From Oopsacas minuta (Eukaryota > Porifera > Hexactinellida > Lyssacinosida > Leucopsacidae), in NCBI GenBank assembly GCA_024704765.1, contig JAKMXF010000266.1, positions 248,001-312,000 of the forward strand: a stretch of 64,000 nucleotides of DNA, read 5' to 3'. Shown piece after piece: positions 37,701 through 48,130 of the stretch. The position numbers and the translations under genes are program-made. Under the pieces are notes generated by a model. It saw only the letters and a list, made by a program, of their open reading frames with translations, was not told the DNA's origin and did not search any database. Numbering within the stretch: position 1 is the stretch's first letter; each line of letters begins with the position of its first letter.

Positions 37701-39874
37701 ACTCTTGTAATGCAGCCTAGTGATACCTATCAGAAGGATATACAGCTAGAAGAGGATAAGCTATTGAATGAGAGAGTCAGTATACTCAGTCAGGAGGAAA
37801 AGGAGAAGCTATATGAGTAGGTTATATCCGTATTAAGTAGTCTGCTTATAGGTAACTTCAGTCCATTGTGAACTGATTTAATGTAATTAAGGTATTAGCC
37901 GATTATACGGAGCGATTATCACTATTTATATGGTTCTGTTTTTGGACAAGACTTTTATCTGTTTTGAATTGTATATACAGTCAACTCCAGTTATATCGGT
38001 AATTATGCGTTCCCTTGAGCTTCGATATAACGGTAGTTGTTTGTATATTCAGGTCAGGAATCAAACTTGAGGAAGAGCAGAATAAAGAACAAGATATTTC
38101 GTATCTCCCCTGTTTAAAGGTGTCTGATATTTCAAGAGAACAGCCTTTCACTCATCTAAACCATATCACCATAGACGGTACACCTGTACAATTCTGTCCC
38201 CAGCCTACAAACGGTATAACGTATCTATCATTCCTAGCAGATGAGGATTTATACCCTGACGGTTTATACCAGTACCTCCCCTTGTTGTGTGTAGTCTTAA
38301 CCAAGATAGGAGCTGGTAACATGGACCATAGACAGAGAGCTAATGAAATAGAAAAATACATTTCCGGTCTATCATTATGTCCTATTGTTGTACCTCATCA
38401 TACTGACCCGAACACTTACGACTTTTCTACTTTATTCTCTTCTCAATGTCTGGAGAATAATCTACATCAAACTTTATCTCTGTGGCAGGATATATTCTTA
38501 TCTCCTGATTTCAGTAACCAAGAATTAATCAGATCTGTTCTGTCAGGTACAGTAGAACTCGGATAAGATACGTCTTATCCAATTTCTACTGAAATAAAAT
38601 CGTAGATTGCTACTTTATTTATTCACAGAAGCATTATCTGGTGGTGTAGGCGTCATCGGACAAAACGGTCATCTGGTAGCTATGTCAACAGCTAGATCAT
38701 CTCTTACCCCTGCCTCCAGACTGTCCGAGGAGCTGAGCGGTCTCTCCCAGTTAACATTCCTAATAAAACTCGCTAAACAGTCAGATTTACAAGAAACAAT
38801 ATCTATGCTACAAATGCTAGCTGCTAAGACCCTACATACAGTTAATTTCAAGGCAGCTTGTAATTTGAGAGAAGAGAGAGTTGATGACACGATAGAGGCT
38901 CTTACAGCATTCTTTAGTTCAATACCTGGTGATCGTACTAAAAGTGATAAAGAATTCGAGACAGAATCATTTATGACTCAGAAGAAACGAATTTATATCA
39001 AATTCCCATTTCAAGTCCATTATAATGCAAGAGCTATTCCTACTGTTCCTTATTCTAATCCTGATAATCCTATTCTAGTGCTGCTAGCTAGACTCATGAC
39101 TAATAAGGTAAATACAATTGTATAAAATGTGTAGAGAATTTGAGAATACAGTCAACTCACTTTACATTGAAGCTCGAGGGACCGCGATAATTACTTCGAT
39201 GTAACGGGAATTGATTGTATTCCTTTGAAAGCAAGACAATTATACTACTTATCAAATATTAACGATTTCAACTTTACAGTCTACATGTTGCCTAAAGATT
39301 CAAAATGAAAATCATACGGCAAACGATTTGCCAGCATTTGTCCACTTAACCAAATAAATGCATTTTGCATATTTCTAATTCAAGTTACTGCATTTCACAG
39401 TATAGATAATTGTGTTTGATCTAAATTGTTTAGGTACTACACCCAGAGATCCGTGAGAAAGGAGGTGCTTATGGTGGAGGAGCTACACAAACAGAAGGAA
39501 TCTTCCATTTCTTCTCTTACAGAGATCCGAACTTTACTGAAACACTTAAAGTATATGACAGAGCTATTGACTGGGTCATAGATGGTAATTTCACTGATCA
39601 AGACATAGCCGAAGCGAAACTAGCTATCTTCCAACAAATAGATGCACCTATATCTACTGGTAGGAAAGGATTATCATTTTTCAACTCAGGAATTACTCAT
39701 GAAATGAAACAAGTTAGAAGAGAGAGGTTCTTAGATACGACAAGAGAGCAATTGATACATGTTTGTAGGAAATATTTAAGCGGAGATATTGTGGATTCTA
39801 TTGCAGTGTTGGGACCTGAAAATACTGAAATTCCCAAAGGAGAAGATTGGGTTGTAACATCGCAAGAATTTTAG
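34719..39874 (+). CDS. PITRM1: Mitochondrial presequence protease (M16C)
   Basis: Seven exons: 34719-35280, 36468-36750, 36968-37304, 37458-37816, 38053-38561, 38629-39107, 39434-39874; 989 residues, close to the family size of about 1,000. An N-terminal presequence rich in Arg/Ser ([20 protein letters not shown]) suits mitochondrial import. The inverted zinc motif HxxEH is HILEH in exon 1, with GVVFNEMKG ending that exon, and the C-terminal [11 protein letters not shown] in exon 7. It degrades cleaved targeting peptides in the matrix. Intron 1 (1.2 kb) hosts an antisense gene; three introns hold family 1 MITEs. The intron 5 donor is abnormal: reading phase demands a break at G|GATAAG, which is GA instead of GT. 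The last exon has no internal start and is easily missed. Confidence 0.93.
35373..35903 (-). CDS. Antisense nested single-pass membrane protein with Tyr-motif tail
   Basis: 176 residues, ATG at 35903, wholly inside intron 1 of PITRM1 on the other strand. Signal peptide about 1-21 ([21 protein letters not shown]), an ectodomain of about 16 residues, TM about 38-66, and a 110-residue tail with Tyr motifs SIYVNTH (YxN, Grb2 type), HIYESL, VFYEVI and PPYTKF, plus a Pro-rich LPPAPPA. It has the same layout as the adaptor at 24025 and shares its near absence of ectodomain. This position is 5 kb left of the first RTK, so it probably belongs to the receptor cluster. Homology is not recognised; the coding call rests on the signal/TM/tail order and an open frame of this length. 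Confidence 0.65.
   Translation of the reverse strand: MYRQYNIIISLITLCIRAVHCYNETLDSAIKLQLDSQLIVISLLSILLFLSYITICIVTGVALRLYSEKKKLLQIKRKKETSIYVNTHAKDNQYQNEGTMQSNHIYESLHHTTLRSEDRITCYIPIFKSPVFYEVIDKSFRLTLPPAPPAVESIMEQDQVIDIEPPYTKFSEITAK
37376..37441. mobile_element. Family 1 MITE copy B (degraded, PITRM1 intron 3)
   Basis: Right half is well kept (CTTCGGTATAATGGGAGTTG); the left end is worn (TGAACTCTGCGTATATCGAA). It shares the internal GCGGTCCCTTGAGCTTCG with other copies. Confidence 0.65.
37978..38043. mobile_element. Family 1 MITE copy C (66 bp, PITRM1 intron 4)
   Basis: CAGTCAACTCCAGTTATATC at the left pairs with the right end GATATAACGGTAGTTG; TA on both sides. Its right end lies 9 bp before the splice acceptor at 38051-38052. 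Confidence 0.78.
39149..39217. mobile_element. Family 1 MITE copy D (69 bp, PITRM1 intron 6)
   Basis: Left end CAGTCAACTCACTTTACATT pairs with right end GATGTAACGGGAATTGATTG, flanked by TA. Internal GGACCGCGATAATTACTTCG matches copy A. Confidence 0.78.
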
Positions 39875-40350
39875 AAATAATTTCTGTATGAATAATTATT
39901 ATTTGGTCATGAATCAATTAGAAATACAATATCTGCTACCTGTTTCCAATTCTATAGCACTTTTGGATATATGTTTGCTCAAAAAATCGGATTAAACTTT
40001 TTTGACAGAGCAACAATTATTGTCTCGAAAGTGTTATTTTATACTAATTATGTAACGAGCCACTTGACTTGATCAGTCCACGACAACATATGAAATAATT
40101 GCAAACTCTAGACAGACAAGCAAACTAATTAAATTCTAACAGAATAGGCTAATAATTACCAGTTAATTAAACCCAATCTGAGTTATATTATATCATTTGA
40201 CATAACTATAGTTGATACAGAGCTTTTCAATTAATTATTAGTCACAGTGTGCTTTCTAGCTATTTCCTAAGGATAATCTTTCCAGCTGATACAATAGTGC
40301 AATGTACCCAAATCTAATTTCACCTTACGCAATCAAACTATAATCAAAGA
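39875..40350. other. Intergenic region
   Basis: PITRM1 3' flank and promoter of the first RTK. No gene or repeat seen. Confidence 0.5.
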
Positions 40351-42271
40351 ATGCTTAATGAGTTTACTGATATATCTATTACAGAGCTGAACAGGTGTTT
40401 GAGTCATTATCCTATTTATAAATCGACTTTTTGTATGAAGGAAGTGCTTGCAAATAGCGGCAAATTAGTATATATTGAGTTGTGTAGAAAATATTTAGTA
40501 TTATTTGGAGAAATGGGATTGATATTTGTATTTCTTATTGTTGCAAGTGAACTACGTAGTGTATATGCAAATTCTACAGTAACTATCAGCCAATACATTG
40601 CCTTAATTGCGAAATTTAAAGCTACGATAATTTCAGGTTTTGCACTAACTTTGTTGCTTGCTATCTTATTGATCGCGTTTGTTGCTATCCTGTTTGTTGT
40701 TGTTCTTAGACGAAGGAGGATTCACAAGAAAATGATTACTCAAGTCGAGGATTCACGACCATCACCACCCGAATCATGCATGCTATACAATGTTAGGTCA
40801 TGTCTTTTACCGAATAACTACCCACAATGTAGCATTACAGAGCTTGCAGTTCTGAGCGCAGTTCCTACCTCAGAACTAAATCAATCCAGTAAATCATCTC
40901 TAGCTATTTATGAGTCGCTAAATTTCTCTCGAGATTTCATTGTCCCAACTTTCGAGCAAAGAACTTTTCGTAGTATTTCTGATGAGAATGAGACAGAGCA
41001 CATATACGTAGAGGTTAATGTAGATGAAGATACACCGTGTTTCATGTACGATGATTCTAGAGCTGTATCGCCGCCAGTAGAAACTATTAAAGAGATATTT
41101 TCGTTAATGTCCGTCAGGAGGTATAGGGAAATTAGTAGAATTGATTTAGTCGAGTATACAGAGCTAGGGAGAGGTAATTTCGCCGTTGTGCATAATGGGA
41201 TCTGGAAATCAATGAAAGGTGATATCCCAGTTGCAATAAAAAGTCTCAAAATGGAGGATGAAGAATCTTGTCTTAGTTTCTTACAAGAAGCATCTATTCT
41301 AGGTCAATTCAATCATCCTAATGTTCTCAAGCTATTCGGCGTAGTTACACGGAATAATCCGTTAAAAATGGTGACAGAACTGATGAGTAGCGGTTTGTTG
41401 GAATTTTTGAAGAACATTTTGAAGAATAATATCATAACATTCGATAGATTTAGTCCATATTTCCTGCGTTTCACACTGGATATTGCTAACGGCATGGAAT
41501 ATCTGGCTAGGAAACGGTATGTACATAGAGATCTGTCTGCGAGGAATATTCTCCTCACTCAGGAATTAAATTGTAAGATTGGTGACTTTGGATTAGCAAG
41601 AATGGTTGCTAATGATAACCAATATGAGCGAAATGTTGAAGAGTACATTCCCTTTAAATGGACTCCTCCAGAAGCTATTTTTTATAAGAAATATTCTGAG
41701 AAGAGTGATGTTTGGAGCTTTGGTGTTACCCTCTTTGAAATTTGGTCAGTAGGACAAGCACCTTGGCCTCATCATAACATCCAACAAGTGAGTTTGCATT
41801 ACGAATCATTTTATAGTCAACTCCCTGTATTACGAACACAGATATATGAAATACCCGGTTATATCGAACTCAGCTTATAGGCTAGTAATCGCGGCCTCTT
41901 GAGCTTCGATATAACGGGGGAGTTGACTGTACATCATTATTATATTACTATTGTTATTATTATTATAAGTTGGGAAAATTTACATGTATTTTGTATTACA
42001 GGTTATAGGAAAGATATCTGAGGGTGTGTTACTATACCCTCCCTCTGGTTGTCCCAGAGGGGTCTACCAGCTGATGACTAAGTGCTGGCATCCAGATAAA
42101 GAATTTAGACCTTGTTTCGCTGAAATAGCTTCGATCCTCCACACAAAAGGAAAGACTCTTCTTGAACGTGGAAAAACCCCTGAAGAAATGGTAGACTTAG
42201 GTCTGGTGCCTTCTGCTTCAAAAAAATTATTTATAGACCTACAAACTGCTTACCTTAATTCTACATCATAG
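40351..42271 (+). CDS. Receptor tyrosine kinase A, ectodomain lost
   Basis: Two exons, 40351-41787 and 42002-42271, 568 residues. The likely functional start is the ATG at 40513, which gives a signal peptide (MGLIFVFLIVASELRSVYA) and an ectodomain of only about 15 residues before the TM (about residues 93-118 of the longer form). The tail carries YESL, HIYVEV and the cluster's juxtamembrane block, with Phe instead of Tyr (EIFSLM). The kinase has VAIKSLK, HRDLSARN, DFGLAR and WTPPEA; the third Gly of the P-loop is Ala (GRGNFA). The activation loop lacks the paired Tyr of its neighbours. With no SRCR domains it cannot bind ligand like the others and may act downstream or as a partner. The intron carries a MITE. 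Confidence 0.82.
41814..41929. mobile_element. Family 1 MITE copy E (116 bp, RTK-A intron)
   Basis: The left end TAGTCAACTCCCTGTATTAC is altered from the consensus; right end CGATATAACGGGGGAGTTGA; internal CGGTTATATCGAAC suggests a partial second copy or an insertion. TA at both sides. Confidence 0.72.
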
Positions 42272-42873
42272 TTAATTATTGAGAAACTGTGTATGTACAA
42301 ATATTCATATGTATGTGATTGTAACTTTGCTGACACAATCATTTCTATGCTTGTTGCCACAAAATTTCAACTCAATTCGAATAATTCCAGCTTAAAGTTT
42401 ATTTTTGTACAAAAGTCCAATAATAAATCATTTACAGTTGCTTGTTAGAAAATTTGTGTGTTGGCTTACTAGAAATATGATTTAACCTTTGGGCAACTAT
42501 GCTTCATATTGTTTTCTATGACAGAACTTTTCTTGATTGATTATGTGGAGAATATTAATTTTTGATTACAATTTTAATGATAATCAAACCGGACACAGAT
42601 AACTAATCCAATAATTACATAACACTTACAATCAAGCTTTCAATTATTTCGATAACAAAACTAAGCATACACGATTGAACACAAGCGGAAAGCTATATCA
42701 AGAAGAGTTTTGTAATGAATGTTGATTTACTCAGAATTTATTGACCTCTGAATCATCTACGTGGGATAACGTTCCATTAAACTACTGGAGCTATCGTTCC
42801 TTCATCATTAACAAAGTATAAATACTGAATTCGTAGCCACAATAATATCAATACTAATTACAATTATTGCAAT
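42272..42873. other. Intergenic region between RTK-A and RTK-B
   Basis: Holds an AATAAA at 42422 and the RTK-B upstream region. No gene seen. Confidence 0.5.
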
Positions 42874-45471
42874 TTGAAATGTTTCGAAACCTTCTTCAAC
42901 CACTCTCTGTTACTTTTGATAATTTTGACTGTAACGCTTCCAACAAATGGACAAGAAGAGGGAGATTTGAGGTATGCAGAGTTTGGTCTTCAAGTAGCTA
43001 TTAATTCTGAAGAGGGAAATGGTAATTGGAGCTATATATCAAGAGTGAGCTTTGGTTTTGATGAAGCTAAATTGGCTTGTAGCATCTTATCAAGTTCTTC
43101 ACTGGTATCTTATTCAAGTAAAATATTTGATGTCGCTGAACTGGTTGAAGTTAGGTGTAGAGCTATGGACGCTAATTATGATGATTGTAGGTTAGATAGA
43201 ATAATAGATAATGAGTACATTAATGTTACATGTTTGCAACAAAGTAATGTAGCAGGAAGGATAACAGGACAGTTGGAGGACAATAGAGTGTTGATCCATG
43301 TGTTGGAAGGGACGGATTTTGTTTGGGGGCATGTGTGTATAGATGATATTAATGCAGGGTTTGATGAAATCAGTTCAGATCTGTTTTGTATTAACTTAGG
43401 ATATGATAGGGCAATTGTTGGAGAAACTATAAGCTTGGTTTTGCAATCAGAAGAGTTGACTGTTGTAGATTTTTCGAATTGTGCTGAGACAAATTCTTTT
43501 GATCAGTGTTCGTATAGTTTGAGAATGGGTGGTATGCATAATTGCAGAGATAGCAGTGTTATCGCGGTGAAATGTGGGTATACAATGTCTGGAATAACAT
43601 CAGTGTCAAATACAACTAAAATAAATCATACTAGATCAATCACAATGCCACCAGAATCTGACACTCCCAGATCTACAGTGAAAATACACGCACTCACAAC
43701 GCCAGAAGATACAATATCCATAGGAACAATTTCGCCCACGGATATTGCCGCCATTAATGTCCTGGATATTTTACGGAATATGTGGTTTATAATGGGTGCA
43801 ATCATGGTTTTACTTTTTGTCTGTTGCCTTTTTGTAACTGGGTTAGTGTGTATTTGCCTGTGTTTGAGGCGAATTAGAAAAAAGGACTGTGTCGTGAATA
43901 AACATTACCTAGCACAAACCGAGTTTACTAATGCATTTCAGACAGAAATGCCTCCTCCAAATCTTTATGATAACCAAGCGAGTATATTCACCAACAATTT
44001 AGCGTTGATTAATGAGGACACAACACACACAGTTATCTTCAAAACTCTCCGGGATAAATTTGGACAGAGACAGTGCAATGAAACTGTGTTTCAAATCCCA
44101 AAGGAATCAGATTATAATTCTCTCATATATGGGCTCGGTAACATTGTCCCAAACATGGAAGAGAGATTATCTACAAGCAATAAAGTTGTAGACAGTTGGG
44201 AAGATGACGCGTTTTCAGGCTACATCAGCCCCTGTCCTACTCGTCAATGCTTTGCTGATAAAAAATCGTCAGAATTTTGGATCCCTCATAATACTATTAG
44301 AGGTATTTTTGACCAAATGTCAAAGAGACTTTTCAGAGAGATTCTTCCTAATGAATTGTGTTGTGACAAAAAGCTGGGCGAAGGAAACTTCGGATACGTG
44401 TATAGCGGTACATGGAAGTGTCCTGGGGTTGATACTCCACCTGTTCCGGTTGCAATTAAGAGTATTAAATCTGATGAAACCGAATCAAATTTAGGTTTTA
44501 TGAAGGAAGCAGCTACTTTAGGTCAATTCGATCATCCTAACGTTCTGAAACTATTGGGGGTAGTAACACTATTTACCCCTCATATGATGGTAACTGAGTT
44601 GTTGTTTATTGGGTTGAAACAATTCTTAGAAGATACTGCTAGTTCTGGTACTGTAAACTTTAACATTTTTGGATCATTGTTCCTGAACTTTTCACTGGAT
44701 ATAGCTAATGGAATGGAGCATTTAGCCAGTAAGCTTTATGTACACAGGGATTTAGCCGCTAGGAACATTCTCTTGTCACATAATCTCTGCTGTAAGGTTG
44801 GAGATTTGGGGTTAGCACGTAGAGCAAGGGTCGAGGATGAATACTATGTATCATCTGGTGGATTAATTCCTTTCAAATGGACTTCTCCAGAGGGAATCTG
44901 CTACCATAAATACTCAGAGAAGAGTGATGTTTGGAGCTATGGAGTTACACTGTATGAGATATGGTCTGTAGGACAGGATCCATGGAAGGACTTAATACCT
45001 CAAGAGGTTAGTATTTTAGTTCTTTTCAGTATCTAATTGTTGTAGAATTTTTATATTACCATCAGCTCGCGAAATAAATCAGTTTGATTATGTAAAACAA
45101 TTTTGTACTTTTATGTTTTGAAACTTACTAGAGTTTATCTATCGAGATTATAATGTATTCTGTAGGTGATAGACAAGATAACTCAAGGATCTGTTATGCC
45201 CCCACCCTCTGGCTGTCCGAGAGCAATATACAAGTTAATGGTCGATTGCTGGAATCCTAAGAGACTATACAGGCCCTGTTTTAGTGAAATTGCTGACCTA
45301 CTTGATGATGATTCTAACCAGATTATAGTCAGAGGGAATACTCGAATGGAGAGGAGAGAGATGGGAAAACCTCCAAGCGAGGTGAGAAATTTATTGTTCT
45401 TAGATTTGCAGAATAAATATCAAGCCAAAAAGTCTAATCCTTTAACTCTACCTCAAGAAAGACGTATTTAA
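42874..45471 (+). CDS. SRCR receptor tyrosine kinase B
   Basis: Two exons, 42874-45006 and 45166-45471, about 812 residues. A hydrophobic signal (SLLLLIILTVTLPTNGQ) leads to a divergent SRCR-like half and an SRCR domain (FVWGHVCIDDINAGFDEISS), a Thr/Pro stalk, TM about 303-333 and a kinase from about 493. The kinase has GEGNFGYV, VAIKSIK, HRDLAARN and paired activation-loop Tyr (DEYYVSSGG). DFG reads DLG (GDLGLAR). Juxtamembrane YxxM is replaced by FDQM. The frame has no ATG upstream of the signal peptide: the codon used here, at 42874, is TTG, and an ATG at 42879 is out of frame. A 5' exon or a one-base indel is likely. The SRCR Cys pattern is weaker than in RTK-D and RTK-E. Confidence 0.82.
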
Positions 45472-46227
45472 TTAATGTATTATAACCTACTCTCAATTGT
45501 TCATAAAAGTACTAATATATTCATATACATTAATGTTTTGATTTATGAATTACGTGACTGCTACTTGTAATTATTCCTATTACTCGGTTGAAGAACATTC
45601 AAATAACTCATTTGGCGATGGTATAACTTTTACAAACACTTAGCTAAAACAATGGATTCATGTTATTTCCAATGGTGTATTTGGTTTGAATCATAACATG
45701 AATTTGAGGACTTTGCTAAAATTGCAAAAAACACTATCTAGAATACATAGATTGAGGTTAGATTCAATGTCATCAATTTTAATGACATTAAGAATAGTTC
45801 ATCAACTCTGAAGGCATCACAACATCTATGCTATAATGTCAACTACGTAGATAATAAATTGAATTTTCTGTATTTCACAGGGAAGTTTAGAGGCAAATAA
45901 TTAATCCGTATACATTATGAAAATATTACTTTCGCCTTATCCGGAGTTCGTATTAACTAGGTTCCACTGTAGTATAATTATTTAGCGGTATCCTAATTTA
46001 AATAGTCCATATATAATCGTATAATTTACAAACCACATCCTTAATTAGCATCTGTAAGGCCGTCAGGCTATATTATCCAAAACAACCATAACCTGATTAA
46101 TGATTCTGCTAATAAATTATCAGATATTCCTTTGGATTAGAAACAATCATGGTTTGACAATCTTCTTAATTAAATATACAATGTATAAATGGTGCGGTAG
46201 GTGACTAAATCATATTAACTGTCAGAT
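45472..46227. other. Intergenic region; right part duplicated upstream of 48131
   Basis: No gene seen. About 200 bp before 46228 (with TTAGCATCTGTAAGGCCGTC) resembles the region before 48131, so the promoter was duplicated along with the gene. Confidence 0.55.
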
Positions 46228-46597
46228 ATGTTACAATCTTTCATCTCTATTTTCTTTGCATTACAGGTCTTAATTTATGGACATTTACCATATGTTTCAT
46301 CTATGAGAGTGAGGTACGGCGAGTTGGGTACGCAAATTACCTTAACAAATTCAGATTCTTGGTATTATATTGCGGATCATAATTTTGGACCCAATGAAGC
46401 TTTTGTGATTTGTCAAGAATTCTCAGGAACAAGTATCGTTGATTCCTACACAAGCATAAGTCTCGATGATGATGATGATCTAATCGACATGGATTGTAGT
46501 GATTCGAACTCCCTAGATAATTGCAAATTTGATATAAGAAATGATGATGACTATATAAATGTGACTTGTAGGGAAGATACTTCAACAACAACAACAC

Positions 46598-46632
<35 letters not shown>

Positions 46633-46795
46633 GCACCTACAACAACAACACTTACTACTACTACTACTACACCTATAACAACAACACCTACTGCTACTAC
46701 TACTGCACCTACAACAACAACACCTACTGCTACTACTACTGCACCTACAACAACAACACCTACTGCTACTACTACTGCACCTACAACAACAACAC

Positions 46796-46835
<40 letters not shown>

Positions 46836-47460
46836 ACCTACAACAACTATATCAAGAACAGCAAGCACTGGATCATTGCATAGTGAAACTACAGTGGATT
46901 CCAGAACTACAGACTCTTCCAGCGAATTATTACTGGATGAATCTAGCATGATAATAATAGGGAGCATAACTTCTGCTACTATATTATCCGTCATAGTTAC
47001 AGTATCAATTATAACTCTCATATGTGTTAAGAGTTTAATTCATAAAATGGGAAAGAGAGTTGAAGAACAGCCTAACTTATCTCTAGAGAAGGGAATACAT
47101 GTGAAAAAGATCTCTGAACATTATAAAAACGGTCCAGCAATTCAACGACATCAACTTCTGGTTACCACCGGAAATAATATTGCAACTAGACAGCTGTCAA
47201 ACTTTTCAGAAGGAAATGGATATTATGCTAAAATACAAGGCTATTGTGATGTATCCACCAATGGTATAACGCATGAGTACAATAGGCATTCTCGAAACAC
47301 AAATGAAACTACACAAGCGAATTTGGAAGATGATATTTATTACAATATTGATGGAGACATTGATCCTCGGGTGGACACAAATTATGATCGCTTGAACCCC
47401 AACAATATACGTCCTCAAGATGATATATATGTAACTATGAGTGATAATTTTTCTCAATAA
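46228..47460 (+). CDS. Mucin-stalk half-SRCR membrane protein 1, Tyr-motif tail
   Basis: 410 residues, intronless. Signal peptide about 1-25. One SRCR-like N-terminal half only (about 27-114: WYYIADHNFGPNEAFVICQE ... DNCKF ... INVTC), equal to the divergent first half of the RTK ectodomains. A Thr/Pro stalk of about 90 residues built from ACT/ACA triplets follows, then TM about 240-270 and a 140-residue tail. Tail motifs are DDIYYNIDG (YxN), NYDRLNP and DDIYVTM (YxxM). There is no kinase. The canonical second SRCR domain is missing and its place is taken by the stalk. The tandem copy at 48131 is homologous, including its promoter. Confidence 0.75.
46577..46850 (+). repeat. Threonine-rich coding repeat
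   Basis: ACT/ACA triplet microsatellite with three or more 36-bp units (CACCTACTGCTACTACTACT ...), encoding a mucin-like O-glycosylation stalk. Confidence 0.85.
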
Positions 47461-48130
47461 TTATACTTTGATCTTGAACTTAAGACTTGTATATCATAAA
47501 ATGCGTAATTTCTGTTGTACATAATACTTGAATGTTTGAACTATTTTGATTTACTTGTACAATTACTAGTAATTATGATTTGTAAATGTTCTGTAATAAT
47601 ATTGAAAATTTATTAATTCTTGCAAATAACTCAATTGCCAGATTTTGTAGGACACATTTGATTTGGAATACGTCATGAGTATGAATTTGAAGATTTTTCC
47701 AGGAGTTGCAAAGCACTATACGTATATTGTAATTTTCTATATTTAACAGGAAATGTTTAAAATCAATGAGTTGGTTAATTATGAATTTTTGACTATATAT
47801 CTCTTAGAAAATATAATTCATATGATGCTTACAAACTTTCTCACTAGATTTTATTCTATTGTATATTATGTAGCAATTAATATGGTCCATAATTATCCGA
47901 ATCCATTTACAAACTATATCTTTAATTAATATCTGTAAGGTGGTCACTCTATATTGTCCAAAATAGCCACCAACTTTCAGTCATTATCCTAATCAAATTG
48001 GCTGATGCTTTATGGAGAACATTGCCTTATTAGAATCTAGTCTTGAATTACTTTAATAATCTGACACTCTTCTTAATTAAATGCACCATATATAAAACGC
48101 TGGGTCACTGAATTACATCAACTGTCATCT
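47461..48130. other. Intergenic region; duplicated promoter
   Basis: No gene seen. The last 250 bp resemble the region upstream of 46228. Confidence 0.5.

Noticed and set aside
46551-47021. Long minus-strand open frame coding almost only Val and Gly
   Set aside because: It is the antisense reading of the ACT/ACA threonine repeat in the real gene at 46228; low complexity, no start context.
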